From Streptomyces sp. NBC_01016 (GTDB taxonomy: Bacteria > Actinomycetota > Actinomycetes > Streptomycetales > Streptomycetaceae), in assembly GCF_026341035.1 (NCBI RefSeq), contig NZ_JAPEOQ010000001.1:2046001-2110000 (forward strand): 64,000 nucleotides of DNA, read 5' to 3'. The position numbers were made by a program, and so were the translations under genes. Positions within the stretch are counted from its first letter, which is position 1; every line of letters starts with the position of its first letter. Below the pieces are notes generated by a model. It ran no database searches, had not been told where the DNA came from, and was given only the letters and a program-made list of their open reading frames with translations. Positions 17,040 to 26,384 of the stretch are shown here, one piece after another.

Positions 17040-17842
17040 GCGCCTGGAACGACTCCCTGGTCATAGGCAAGCGCAACCTGATCCGGATGACCCGGATCCC
17101 CGAGATGATCCTGTTCGGGATCATCCAGCCGGTGATGTTCGTGGTCCTGTTCACGTACGTCTTCGGCGGCTCGATCGCCATCCCGGGCGCCGGGGTCAGT
17201 GCGAGCGCCTACAAGGAATTCCTGATGGCCGGCATCTTCGCCCAGACCGTCACCTTCGCCACGGCGGGCGCCGGTGCGGGCATCGCGGACGACATGCACA
17301 AGGGCCTCATCGACCGGTTCCGCTCGCTGCCCATGGCGCGCGGCGCCGTGCTCACCGGCCGCACCCTCGCCGACCTGGTGCAGACGGCGGTGACGCTGGC
17401 CGTGCTCGCGGTGGTGGCGCTGCTCGTCGGCTGGCGCACGCACGAGAACCTCGGCAAGGTCCTGGCCGGGTTCGGCCTGCTCCTGCTGCTCGGGTACGCG
17501 TTCACGTGGATCGGCGCGCTGATCGGCCTGTCGGTGCGCACCCCGGAGGCGGCGACCTCCGGCGGCCTGATCTGGCTCTTCCCGCTGACGTTCATCTCGA
17601 ACGCGTTCGTGCCGGTCAACGGCATGCCGAAGTTCCTTCAGTACATCGCGGAATGGAACCCCTTCAGTGCCACGGTGGCGGCGGCCCGCGAGCTGTTCGG
17701 CAACACGATCGAAGGCGTCCCGAAATCGGTGACCGGTGCCTGGCCCATGGAGCACCCGATCTGGGCCTCCCTGATCTGGTCGGTCCTGATCATCCTGGCC
17801 TTCCGCACCCTCGCGGTGCGCAAGTACCGCAAGGCGGCCTGA
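17036..17842 (+). CDS. DrrB-type ABC-2 exporter permease
   Basis: 268-aa membrane protein with about six TM helices and the ABC-2 signature region FRSLPMARGAVLTGRTLADL. It pairs with the ATPase immediately upstream by a 4-bp overlap. The final codons and stop are tandemly duplicated (AAGGCGGCCTGACAC twice), leaving one in-frame stop. The operon ends at a strong hairpin shared with greA. Confidence 0.9.
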   Translation: MSAWNDSLVIGKRNLIRMTRIPEMILFGIIQPVMFVVLFTYVFGGSIAIPGAGVSASAYKEFLMAGIFAQTVTFATAGAGAGIADDMHKGLIDRFRSLPMARGAVLTGRTLADLVQTAVTLAVLAVVALLVGWRTHENLGKVLAGFGLLLLLGYAFTWIGALIGLSVRTPEAATSGGLIWLFPLTFISNAFVPVNGMPKFLQYIAEWNPFSATVAAARELFGNTIEGVPKSVTGAWPMEHPIWASLIWSVLIILAFRTLAVRKYRKAA

Positions 17843-17863
17843 CACATGAAGGCGGCCTGACAC
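17831..17863 (+). repeat. 18-bp tandem duplication spanning the permease stop
   Basis: AAGGCGGCCTGACAC occurs twice, separated by ATG. The unit includes the last Lys-Ala-Ala codons and the TGA. Confidence 0.85.
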
Positions 17864-17865
17864 AC

Positions 17866-17905
17866 GAGTGGGGCCCCGCGGCGTGCGTGCCGCGGGGCCC
17901 CACTC
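17866..17905. terminator. Bidirectional hairpin between permease and greA
   Basis: A perfect 17-bp stem GAGTGGGGCCCCGCGGC with a six-base loop lies in the convergent gap. It probably ends both transcripts. Confidence 0.8.
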
Positions 17906-17919
17906 ATGTCCGTAGTGCG

Positions 17920-18417
17920 TCAGCCGCTGAAGGGCTCCGCCTTGAGGATCCTGACCGAGGCCTTCTTGCCGTTCGGCAGCTCGTAGTCCACGTCCTCGCC
18001 CACCTTGTGGCCGTTGACCCCCGTGCCGAGCGGGGACTGCGGCGAGTACGTCTCGAAGTCGCTGCTCGCGTACTCGCGCGAGGCGAGCAGGAACTCCAGG
18101 GTGTCGTCCTCGTCGCCGTCGAAGGCGATCGTGACAACCATGCCGGGCGCGACGACGCCGGTCGCCGCCGGGGCCTCGCCGACCTTGGCCCTCTCCAGCA
18201 GCTGGGTCAGCTGGCGGATGCGGAGCTCCTGCTTGCCCTGCTCCTCCTTGGCCGCGTGGTACCCGCCGTTCTCCCGCAGGTCGCCCTCCTCGCGCGCAGC
18301 GGCGATCTTCTGAGTGATCTCCTCGCGCGCGGGACCAGACAGGTACGCCAGCTCGTCCTTGAGCTTGGTGTACGCCTCCTGCGTCAGCCAGGTGACGTCT
18401 TCGCTGGTCTGGGTCAC
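17920..18417 (-). CDS. greA: Transcription elongation factor GreA
   Basis: 165 aa, the normal GreA length. It rescues backtracked RNA polymerase by stimulating transcript cleavage. The N-terminal coiled coil carries the conserved acidic tip (EEGDLRENGGYHAAKE), followed by an FKBP-like C-terminal domain (SPLGTGVNGHKVGED). GTG 18417 is chosen because GAGGAG lies six bases upstream; a longer in-frame ATG at 18453 would add an unusual tail. Confidence 0.93.
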   Translation of the reverse strand: MTQTSEDVTWLTQEAYTKLKDELAYLSGPAREEITQKIAAAREEGDLRENGGYHAAKEEQGKQELRIRQLTQLLERAKVGEAPAATGVVAPGMVVTIAFDGDEDDTLEFLLASREYASSDFETYSPQSPLGTGVNGHKVGEDVDYELPNGKKASVRILKAEPFSG

Positions 18418-18596
18418 AGGTCGCTCCTCGTAGGTACTGGGTATACAAAGCATCGCCCTACTCAGAAGGATGTTCCCTACTGAGTGGGCGAAACCACGAG
18501 CCTAACAATTCAGGCGTGAAAGGGGGAGGACAAAAGGCATCAGCGTTGCGTCGGCGCAGGTCAGCGCCCGCCGTTTCGCCGGCCCCGTATCGACAA

Positions 18597-19001
18597 TCAG
18601 TCGGCGTGACAGCCCAGGAGCTCGGCGGTCGTGCCGTCGCCCGTCGTCTTCAGAGTGACGACCTTGTCGATCCGCTCGGTCTTCTGGTCGAAGCGGAAGT
18701 CGGCGCGTCCCACCTCGGCGCCGGCGGCGTCCTGCGAGCGGATCGTGCAGTAGCCGGTGGCGTCGGTGTCCTTGCGGATCTCCAGGTGCGCCTGGACGTT
18801 GTTCTTGTTCGTGTCGAAGGCGATGACCTCGCCGCTGAACTTGCTTCCGCCGACGACGTAGTACCAGCCGAACCAGATCATCAGCGCCGCGAACAGGGCG
18901 CCGAGAACGATTCCGGTGATCTTCAGCTTGCGGTCGGCGCGGGCGTCGGCGGAGCGCGAGGATCCGTATCGGCCCTCGGGCAGCTGCTGCACGGCGCTCA
19001 T
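18597..19001 (-). CDS. DUF4307 single-pass membrane protein
   Basis: 134 aa. A short cytoplasmic N-terminus leads to one TM helix (KITGIVLGALFAALMIWFGW) and an extracytoplasmic beta-rich domain with two Cys, in GYCTIRSQDA and LLGCHAD, that may form a disulphide. This matches actinobacterial DUF4307. Function is unknown. It is divergent from mca, a frequent arrangement in Streptomyces. Confidence 0.85.
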   Translation of the reverse strand: MSAVQQLPEGRYGSSRSADARADRKLKITGIVLGALFAALMIWFGWYYVVGGSKFSGEVIAFDTNKNNVQAHLEIRKDTDATGYCTIRSQDAAGAEVGRADFRFDQKTERIDKVVTLKTTGDGTTAELLGCHAD

Positions 19002-19134
19002 CCGCCAGTTCCTCTCGCATCGCCCGGCATGTTCCCGGGCACCGGAATTTTCCGCCCCCCGGTTCCGTCACTATAGAAGTCGCCCATTGCACTCCAAGCA
19101 CCCGGGCGTCCCATAACTGACCGAGGATCTTGTC

Positions 19135-20016
19135 TTGACTGAGCAGCTGCGACTGATGGCCGTTCACGCCCACCCCGACGACGAGTCGTCGAAGGGCGCG
19201 GCCACCATGGCCAAGTACGTGTCCGAGGGGGTGGACGTACACGTAGTGACCTGCACGGGCGGCGAGCGCGGCTCCATCCTCAACCCGAAGCTCCAGGGCG
19301 ACAAGTACGTCGAGAAGAACATCCGGGAGGTGCGCCGCAAGGAGATGGACGAGGCGCGCGAGATCCTCGGCGTCAAGCAGGACTGGCTGGGCTTCGTCGA
19401 CTCGGGACTGCCCGAGGGCGACCCGCTGCCGCCGCTGCCGGAGGGCTGCTTCGCCCTGGAGGACGTCGACCACGCGGCCGGCGCCCTGGTCAAGCAGATC
19501 CGCACCTTCCGTCCGCAGGTCATCACGACCTACGACGAGAACGGCGGCTACCCGCACCCCGACCACATCATGACCCACAAGATCACGATGGTGGCCTTCG
19601 ACGGTGCGGCCGACGCCGAGAAGTACCCCGAGGACGAGTTCGGCCCCGTCTACCAGCCGAAGAAGCTCTACTACAACCAGGGCTTCAACCGGCCGCGCAC
19701 CGAGGCGCTGCACAACGCGCTGCTCGACCGCGGCATGGAGTCCCCGTACGGGGACTGGCTCAAGCGCTGGGACGAGTTCTCGCGGGTCGAGCGCACGCTG
19801 ACCACGCACATTCCGTGCGCCGACTTCTTCGGGATCCGCGACAAGGCGCTGATCGCGCACGCCACGCAGATCGACCCCGACGGCGGCTGGTTCCGCGTGC
19901 CGATGGACATCCAGCAGGAGGTCTGGCCGACGGAGGAGTACGAGCTCGCGAAGTCGCTCGTCGATACCTCCCTCCCCGAGGACGACCTCTTCGCGGGCAT
20001 CCGACACAATGCCTGA
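19135..20016 (+). CDS. mca: Mycothiol S-conjugate amidase
   Basis: 293-aa zinc hydrolase of the LmbE/PIG-L family. It cleaves mycothiol S-conjugates of toxins and drugs so that mercapturic acids can be exported. Zinc-site motifs are AHPDDES near the N-terminus and HPDH mid-protein, with the family-specific CTGGERGS. The start is TTG at 19135 with GAGGA eight bases upstream; no ATG fits. A small membrane protein overlaps its end. Presence of Mca implies mycothiol metabolism. Confidence 0.93.
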   Translation: MTEQLRLMAVHAHPDDESSKGAATMAKYVSEGVDVHVVTCTGGERGSILNPKLQGDKYVEKNIREVRRKEMDEAREILGVKQDWLGFVDSGLPEGDPLPPLPEGCFALEDVDHAAGALVKQIRTFRPQVITTYDENGGYPHPDHIMTHKITMVAFDGAADAEKYPEDEFGPVYQPKKLYYNQGFNRPRTEALHNALLDRGMESPYGDWLKRWDEFSRVERTLTTHIPCADFFGIRDKALIAHATQIDPDGGWFRVPMDIQQEVWPTEEYELAKSLVDTSLPEDDLFAGIRHNA

Positions 20017-20251
20017 TGTGAACGCGAATCTGGCATTGACCCATCTCGTCCCCCTCGCCGCCAAGGAGGTCGACGAGAACAAGGTGACTCCGGGCGTGCT
20101 CGGCTTCATCGTCTTCGCCGTGATGGCCGTCGCGGTCTGGGGCCTGATGAAGTCGATGAACAAGCACATGGGCAAGGTCGACTTCAAGGAGAAGTCGGAC
20201 GAGCCCGCCGGTGCGACGAGCGGCAAGGACGCCGGGCAGAAGTCCGCCTGA
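20009..20251 (+). CDS. Small membrane protein downstream of mca
   Basis: 80 aa. One TM helix (GVLGFIVFAVMAVAVWGLM) and a hydrophilic Lys/Ala-rich C-tail. It overlaps the mca stop by 8 bp, so it is translated from the same message. Conserved next to mca in relatives as far as I recall; function unknown. Confidence 0.8.
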   Translation: MPDVNANLALTHLVPLAAKEVDENKVTPGVLGFIVFAVMAVAVWGLMKSMNKHMGKVDFKEKSDEPAGATSGKDAGQKSA

Positions 20252-20260
20252 ACCTGCCGT

Positions 20261-20290
20261 CGGCCCCGCGCACGAGAGCGCGCGGGGCCG
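20261..20290. terminator. Hairpin terminator after the mca operon
   Basis: CGGCCCCGCGC-8 nt-GCGCGGGGCCG, an 11-bp perfect stem ten bases after the stop. Confidence 0.7.
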
Positions 20291-20310
20291 TTGCGCTGTC
20301 CGTCGCGCGC

Positions 20311-20355
20311 CCCCGTCCGTCATGTCCCCGTCCGTCATGTCCCCGTCCGTCATGT
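20311..20355. repeat. 15-bp minisatellite, three perfect copies
   Basis: CCCCGTCCGTCATGT repeated three times head to tail in the convergent gap between the mca operon and the STAND gene. Confidence 0.95.
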
Positions 20356-20389
20356 CCGGGACGGGGAGCCGTGCGGGGGCGCGCCCGGC

Positions 20390-23300
20390 CTACGACCGCT
20401 GTGCCTCCTTGGCGACGCCCATCACGTCCCGCGAGTGCCGGTTCGGGACCATGCCGAGGCGCCAGGCCTGCCAGCCGTCGTCCAGGTCCACGCCCCGCTC
20501 GAGCATCAGCTGGTACGCCTCCACGTAGTCGTCGAGCTTTCCGTCGCGGGCCGGATGCGTGGCGCGGGTGAGCTGGGACAGCTCCTCCTGGGCGACCGCC
20601 GTGCCGATCTCCGAGCCGCCGGGGGAGGCGTACGGCAGGAGAGTGCAGCGCAGGAACGTCGCCCAGTCCTCGCCCCTGCGGTCCTCGTACCCGGCGAAGA
20701 TGGCCGCCGCCTCCTCGCACAGCTCCATCGCCTGCGCGAGCCGCGCGTTGCCCGCGTCGACCACCGCGAGCTCCAGGCACGTCCACGCCTCGCCGTGCGG
20801 CACGCCGATGCGCTGGAAGTCGGCGCGGGCGTCGACCAGGAGCTGCCGTGCGAAGCCGGAGTTGCGCAGCGAGCCCGTCTGCGCGGCCCGTTCGTCGCGG
20901 GTGACGCGCGCCGAGTGGTGGCGGGCGCAGGCCAGGCCGTAGACGTCGCGCATCCGGGAGAACATCGTGCGCGAGCGCTCCAGCTCCCGCACCGCCTTGT
21001 CGAGGTCGCCGGTCTCCTCCAGGGCCTGGCCCAGGTAGTAGTACGTCCATGCCTCGCCGCGCGCGTCCTCGTTCTCACGGTGCCGGGAGGCGGCCTGGCG
21101 CAGTCCGTCGACCGCGGCGGAGGCCTCGCCGTCCATGAGCCGGGCGCGGGCCAGCTCGGTCAGCGCCCAGGCCTGGCCGCGGCCGTCGCGGGTCTGCCCG
21201 TACAGGTCGAGTGCCTCCCGCAGCTCCTCCTCCGCACGCGGCACGTTGCCCATCCGCAGGCAGAGCTGGCCGAGCTGGAAGTGCGCCCACGCCTCGCCGT
21301 GCAGCGACTCGTTCTCGCGGTGCAGGGCGAACGCGTCGGTGAGCAGGGCGAGCGACGTGCGTACGTTCGCGCGGTCGCGCTCGACCGCCGCGAGCGCGTG
21401 CAGCGTCCAGCCGCGGTCGCCCTTCGTCTCCGGCGTCGTCTGCAGGTCGAGCGCCTCCTGCAACCGCCCGGCCGCCTCGGTGAGTTGGCCCTGGTGGTGC
21501 AGGGTGATGCCGAGGGAGCACAGCGCGCGGCCCTCGCCCGCCCTGTGGTGCGCCTCGCGGTAGAGGTCGACCACCGAGGACAGCGTCGTCCGCGCCTTGT
21601 CGAGCTCGCCGAGCTGGCGGGCCGCGATACCCGTGCGCCACTGGACCGAGCGCATGAGCAGGCCCTGGTCGATGGATTGCGCCAGCTCCTGGATCTCGCC
21701 GAGCCGGTAGAGGTCGCCGCGCAGCAGGCAGTAGTCGCACAGAGCGCCGAGCAGGCCGAGCACAGCGTCCTGGTTGACGCCCTCCGCGTGCCGCAGCGCC
21801 GCCGTGATGAAGCTCGACTCGTCGTCGAGCCAGCGCAGCGCCGCGTCCAGGGACGTGAAGCCGTGCGGCCCGGTCTGGCCCGCGCGCGTCGACATGTTGC
21901 CGTCGACCAGGCGGATCACCGAGTCGGCCAGATCCGCGTAGTTCTGGATCAGGCGCTCCTGCGCGGCCGTGCGCTCCGCGGGCTCCTCCTCGTCGGCGAG
22001 GCGGGCCTGGGCGAAGGCGCGGACGAGGTCGTGCAGGCGGTAGCGGCTGCCGCGCACGTGGTCGACGAGCCCGGCGTTCGCGAGCGCCGACAGATGCCGC
22101 GTCGCCTCCGCGCTGGTGGTGGCGAGCAGCGCGGCAGCGGCGGCCGCGCCGAGCGAGGCGCGCCCGGCGAGCGCGAGCCGCCGCAGCAGCCGCCTGCCCT
22201 GCTCGGACTGGTCGGTGTAGCGCAGCCACAGCACCCGCTCGACCGGGTCCACGGGCCCGTACGCGCCCAGGTCGGCGGCGAGCTGACGCGTCGTACGCGG
22301 CCCGATCGCGGAGCCCGCGACGCGCAGCGCCAGCGGCAGGCCGCCGCACAACTCCCGTACGGCATCGGAGGATTCGGCATCATAGGGGCCGCTCGGATCC
22401 TCCGCGGCCTCCCGCAGCAGCTCCTCCGCGCCCGCCGCGTCGAGCGCCTGCACCGGCAGGTGGTGCACCCAGGCGGGCGTGTCGTTGCCGAGTTCGAGCG
22501 GCTCACGCGCGGTGACGATCACGAGGCTGTCGGAGCGCTCGGGGACGAGCGTACGCACCTGCTCCGCGCCCGCCGCGTCGTCGAGCACGATCGTCACCGG
22601 CAGCCCGGTCAGATGCTGGTGATACAGCTCGCTGAGCCGCTTGACCTGCTGTTCCTGCGAGGACCGCTCACGGAAGAGCAGCTGCTCGCGCGGCGCTCCG
22701 AGCCGGTTCAGGAGGTGCAGCAGGGCGTCCCGCGTGGGCAGCGGCGGCGCGTCCGGGCGGTCGCCGCGCAGATCCACCACGCACGCCCCGCGGAACTGGT
22801 CCCGCAGGTCGTGCGCCGCGCGCACCGCGAGCGTCGTACGCCCCGAACCCGGGTCCCCGTGCAGCACGACGACGGTCGGCCGGGTCTCGGTGCTGGCCCG
22901 CGCCGCGTGCACCCACTGCGCGATCTGCGACATGGCGACCCGCCGGCCGGCGAACGGCCCCTCGGGCTCAGGCAGTTGACCGAAGGACTGCTCAAGCACG
23001 CTCCGCCGCCGCGCGGCCGCGCTCTTGTCGGTGCGGCGCAGTTGAGGCGTCGGCTTGTTCGAGCCGCCCGCCCCCGTCGACGCCGCGAGCACCCGCTGCT
23101 GATCGAGGAACGGCCTGATGCCCCGCACTTCCAGCGCGGTCAGCCACTGCAGCCGCAGCTGCTCCGGCCCGCCCGGCTGATTGCGCGCCCCGGCGCTGCG
23201 GCTCGCCGCCGGCACGTGCGAAGCGGTCACCTTCGCGACGGTCGCGGCGGACCCCAGTACGGCGACGGCGACACCCGCGCCCACGGCCGTCCCGGTCCCC

Positions 23301-23602
23301 ACTCCGAGCACCAGATCCGCCACGCACGCGGTGACGGCACCAACCCCCGCCACCATCAGCGGAGTTGACCCGCCCTCCTTGGCGAACCGCTGCCCGAACG
23401 TCATCCGCCCCGCATCGGCCTCGTCGAGCGCCCGGGTGAACGCGTCGTACTCGTCCGCCGCGCTGCGCTCCATCGCGTCGAGCGCACCCTTCGCCCTCGA
23501 CAGCAGCACGGCGCCGTCCGCACGCCCGCCCGAGCGCCTGACCTCTTCCTCGACGGCCCGGGCCAACAGCCGTTCGGCTTCCGCCCGATGGCTGTCCCGC
23601 AT
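20390..23602 (-). CDS. STAND (NB-ARC-like) ATPase with TPR array and N-terminal membrane segment
   Basis: 1070 aa. The N-terminal ~75 residues are helical, then a glycine-rich hydrophobic stretch (about residues 80-120) may form one or two TM helices. The NTPase core has Walker A GDPGSGRTTL (about residue 250), Walker B VTIVLDDAAG and the NB-ARC GLPLAL motif. A winged-helix-like segment (RYRLHDLVRAFA) follows, and from about residue 640 a long TPR superhelix runs to the end. There is no SARP or other DNA-binding domain, unlike AfsR. Such proteins oligomerise on signal recognition by TPRs; roles range from regulation to phage defence. ATG 23602 has GGAGGGGG upstream. Confidence 0.88.
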   Translation of the reverse strand: MRDSHRAEAERLLARAVEEEVRRSGGRADGAVLLSRAKGALDAMERSAADEYDAFTRALDEADAGRMTFGQRFAKEGGSTPLMVAGVGAVTACVADLVLGVGTGTAVGAGVAVAVLGSAATVAKVTASHVPAASRSAGARNQPGGPEQLRLQWLTALEVRGIRPFLDQQRVLAASTGAGGSNKPTPQLRRTDKSAAARRRSVLEQSFGQLPEPEGPFAGRRVAMSQIAQWVHAARASTETRPTVVVLHGDPGSGRTTLAVRAAHDLRDQFRGACVVDLRGDRPDAPPLPTRDALLHLLNRLGAPREQLLFRERSSQEQQVKRLSELYHQHLTGLPVTIVLDDAAGAEQVRTLVPERSDSLVIVTAREPLELGNDTPAWVHHLPVQALDAAGAEELLREAAEDPSGPYDAESSDAVRELCGGLPLALRVAGSAIGPRTTRQLAADLGAYGPVDPVERVLWLRYTDQSEQGRRLLRRLALAGRASLGAAAAAALLATTSAEATRHLSALANAGLVDHVRGSRYRLHDLVRAFAQARLADEEEPAERTAAQERLIQNYADLADSVIRLVDGNMSTRAGQTGPHGFTSLDAALRWLDDESSFITAALRHAEGVNQDAVLGLLGALCDYCLLRGDLYRLGEIQELAQSIDQGLLMRSVQWRTGIAARQLGELDKARTTLSSVVDLYREAHHRAGEGRALCSLGITLHHQGQLTEAAGRLQEALDLQTTPETKGDRGWTLHALAAVERDRANVRTSLALLTDAFALHRENESLHGEAWAHFQLGQLCLRMGNVPRAEEELREALDLYGQTRDGRGQAWALTELARARLMDGEASAAVDGLRQAASRHRENEDARGEAWTYYYLGQALEETGDLDKAVRELERSRTMFSRMRDVYGLACARHHSARVTRDERAAQTGSLRNSGFARQLLVDARADFQRIGVPHGEAWTCLELAVVDAGNARLAQAMELCEEAAAIFAGYEDRRGEDWATFLRCTLLPYASPGGSEIGTAVAQEELSQLTRATHPARDGKLDDYVEAYQLMLERGVDLDDGWQAWRLGMVPNRHSRDVMGVAKEAQRS

Positions 23603-23720
23603 CTTCGGTCCCCCTCCGGTGGCGACAGTACGGGTCAAGTGTGCTGCGTATGGGGTGTCGGCGCGAGGGTCCCGGCGATCAGAGACGCGACGCGGATCAC
23701 CATGAGCGAGGATGGGAGGC

Positions 23721-25751
23721 ATGCCGAACCGACTGGCCCATGAGACGTCCCCCTACCTCCTCCAGCACGCCGACAACCCGGTGGACTGGTGGCCCTGGTC
23801 GGCCGAGGCCTTCGCGGAGGCGCAGCGGCGCGGGGTGCCGGTGCTGCTCAGCGTCGGGTATTCGAGCTGCCACTGGTGCCATGTAATGGCTCACGAGTCG
23901 TTCGAGGACGGGGCCACCGCCGCCGTCCTGAACGAGAACTTCGTCAACATCAAGGTCGACCGCGAAGAGCGCCCCGACGTCGACGCCGTCTACATGGAGG
24001 CCGTGCAGGCCGCCACCGGGCAGGGCGGCTGGCCCATGACCGTGTTCCTCACGCCGGACGCCCAGCCGTTCTACTTCGGCACGTACTTCCCGCCCGAGCC
24101 GCGCCACGGCATGCCCTCGTTCACCCAGGTCCTGCACGGCGTGCGGGACGCGTGGACCGAGCGGCACGGTGAGGTCACCGAGGTCGCCGGGAAGATCACC
24201 GCCGATCTGGCGGCACGGGAAATGCCGTACGGGAACACGGAGTTGCCGGGCGAGAACGAGCTGGCGCAGGCGCTGCTCGGGCTCACGCGCGAGTACGACG
24301 CGACGTACGGCGGCTTCGGCGGCGCGCCCAAGTTCCCGCCGTCCATGGTGATCGAGTTCCTGCTGCGCCACCACGCGCGCACCGGCGCAGAGGGCGCGCT
24401 GCAGATGGCCGTGGACACCTGCGAGCGGATGGCGCGCGGCGGGATCTACGACCAGCTCGGCGGCGGGTTCGCGCGGTACTCCGTGGACCGGGAGTTCACG
24501 GTGCCGCACTTCGAGAAGATGCTGTACGACAACGCGTTGCTGTGTCGGGCGTACGCGCATCTGTGGCGCTCGACGGGCAGTGAACTGGCCAAGCGCGTCG
24601 CCCTGGAGACCGCCGACTTCATGGTGCGCGAGCTGCGGACGAACGAGGGCGGGTTCGCGTCCGCGCTCGACGCCGACAGTGAGGACCCGGCGAGCGGGAA
24701 GCACATCGAGGGCGCGTACTACGTGTGGACGCCTCAGCAGCTCACCGAGGTGCTCGGCGAGGCCGACGCGGAGGTCGCCGCCCGCCGCTTCGGCGTCACG
24801 GACGAGGGCACCTTCGAGGAGGGGGCCTCCGTGCTCCAGCTCCCGCAGGAGGACGGGGTGTTCGACGCCGGGCAGATCGAGCGGATCCGGGAGCGGCTCC
24901 GCGAGGCCCGGTCCAGGCGGCCCGCCCCCGGCCGGGACGACAAGGTCGTCGCCGCGTGGAACGGGCTCGCGATCGCGGCGCTCGCCGAGACCGGCGCGTA
25001 CTTCGGCCGGCAGGATCTGGTGGACGCCGCCGTGTGCGCCGGTGATCTGCTCGTCCGCCTGCACATGGACCCGCTGGCCCGGCTCGCCCGGACCAGCAAG
25101 GACGGGCACGTCGGCGGCAACGCGGGGGTTCTGGAGGACTACGCCGACGTCGCCGAGGGGTTCCTCGCGCTCGCGTCCGTGACCGGCGAGGGCGTGTGGC
25201 TGGAGTTCGCGGGCTTCCTGCTCGACCACGTCCTCGACCGGTTCACCGACGCGGAGAGCGGCGCGCTGTACGACACGGCCGTCGACGCGGAGAAGCTCAT
25301 CCGCCGGCCCCAGGACCCGACCGACAACGCCGTGCCCTCGGGCTGGACCGCCGCGGCGGGCGCCCTTCTCTCGTACGCCGCACACACCGGCTCCGAGCCG
25401 CACCGCACCGCCGCCGAGCGGGCCCTCGGCGTCGTCAAGGCGCTCGCCCCGCGGGCGCCGCGGTTCATCGGGAACGGGCTCGCGGTCGCGGAGGCGCTGC
25501 TCGACGGGCCGCGCGAGATCGCGGTCGTGGGGGAGGTCGGCGGGCGGCTGCACCACGCGGCGCTCACCGGAACCGCTCCCGGGGCCGTCGTCGCCGCGGG
25601 TCCCGAAGGGAGCGACGAGCTTCCGCTGCTCGCCGACCGGCCGCTCGTCGACGGGGGCGAGGCGGCGTATGTGTGCCGTCACTTCGTGTGCGACGCGCCG
25701 GTGACGGAGGTCGAGCAGTTGCAGCGGATGCTGGGGGAGTCGCAGGCGTAG
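23721..25751 (+). CDS. DUF255 thioredoxin-fold / (alpha/alpha)6-barrel protein (YyaL-like)
   Basis: 676 aa, normal for the family. The N-terminal thioredoxin-like domain has a CHWC redox-like motif in [14 protein letters not shown], then DREERPDVD. The C-terminal two thirds form a six-hairpin glycosidase-like barrel ([40 protein letters not shown]). The family is universal, related to mammalian SPATA20, with no established reaction. An in-frame ATG lies at 23712; 23721 matches the usual MPNRLAHE start. It converges with the TetR gene 10 bp away. Confidence 0.9.
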   Translation: MPNRLAHETSPYLLQHADNPVDWWPWSAEAFAEAQRRGVPVLLSVGYSSCHWCHVMAHESFEDGATAAVLNENFVNIKVDREERPDVDAVYMEAVQAATGQGGWPMTVFLTPDAQPFYFGTYFPPEPRHGMPSFTQVLHGVRDAWTERHGEVTEVAGKITADLAAREMPYGNTELPGENELAQALLGLTREYDATYGGFGGAPKFPPSMVIEFLLRHHARTGAEGALQMAVDTCERMARGGIYDQLGGGFARYSVDREFTVPHFEKMLYDNALLCRAYAHLWRSTGSELAKRVALETADFMVRELRTNEGGFASALDADSEDPASGKHIEGAYYVWTPQQLTEVLGEADAEVAARRFGVTDEGTFEEGASVLQLPQEDGVFDAGQIERIRERLREARSRRPAPGRDDKVVAAWNGLAIAALAETGAYFGRQDLVDAAVCAGDLLVRLHMDPLARLARTSKDGHVGGNAGVLEDYADVAEGFLALASVTGEGVWLEFAGFLLDHVLDRFTDAESGALYDTAVDAEKLIRRPQDPTDNAVPSGWTAAAGALLSYAAHTGSEPHRTAAERALGVVKALAPRAPRFIGNGLAVAEALLDGPREIAVVGEVGGRLHHAALTGTAPGAVVAAGPEGSDELPLLADRPLVDGGEAAYVCRHFVCDAPVTEVEQLQRMLGESQA

Positions 25752-25761
25752 CCGATATCCC

Positions 25762-26382
25762 TCAGAGCCCGTGCTGCACCGTGTCGAGGGCGCGCAGCAC
25801 GAGCTCGCGCAGGTCGTCCTCGTGGTCGTGCTCGGCCCAGTACATCGTGGCCTGCATCAGGGCGCCGACCAGGGCCATGGCGTAGACGCGGACCTCGAGG
25901 TCGGCGGCGTCCCGGCCGGTGCGCCCGGCGATGACCCGGCACATCAGCTGCCCGGTGACGGACATCGACTCCATCATCCGGGAGCGCACCGCGGGCGTCT
26001 CGACCTGGAGCCGCATCCGCAGCCGGATGATCTCCGGCCGTTCGTCCGCGAACGCGAGTTCCAGGCTGTGGTCGACGACGTGCCGCACGGACTCGGCGAT
26101 CGACTCGTCCATGGGCCGCTTGAGCAGCTCCCGCTCCAGGATCGGGTCGAACTCGTCCGTGAGGACGATGTCCTCCTTGGTCGGGAAGTAGCGGAAGACC
26201 GTGGACGGCGACACCTCGGCGGCCTCGGCGATCTGCTCGACCGTCGTCGCGTCGTACCCCTGCTCCTCGATCAGGCGGTACGTCGCCTCACGGATCGCCG
26301 TCCTGGTCTTGATCTTCTTGCGCTCGCGGAGCCCGACCTTGGGCTCCGCGGGCTGCTGTGCTGACGCGGCCATGTCGCTCAT
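25762..26382 (-). CDS. TetR-family regulator of the adjacent MFS exporter
   Basis: 206 aa. The HTH is TTVEQIAEAAEVSPSTVFRY, in the form typical of drug-pump TetR repressors. It is the second gene of an operon, starting two bases after the MFS stop. The inverted repeat over the MFS promoter is its probable operator, giving a self-limiting efflux circuit. The inducer is unknown. Confidence 0.88.
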   Translation of the reverse strand: MSDMAASAQQPAEPKVGLRERKKIKTRTAIREATYRLIEEQGYDATTVEQIAEAAEVSPSTVFRYFPTKEDIVLTDEFDPILERELLKRPMDESIAESVRHVVDHSLELAFADERPEIIRLRMRLQVETPAVRSRMMESMSVTGQLMCRVIAGRTGRDAADLEVRVYAMALVGALMQATMYWAEHDHEDDLRELVLRALDTVQHGL

Positions 26383-26384
26383 TC

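Noticed and set aside
20291..23368. 1025-codon plus-strand frame opposite the STAND gene
   Set aside because: Same shadow effect; begins in the minisatellite and has no recognisable motif.
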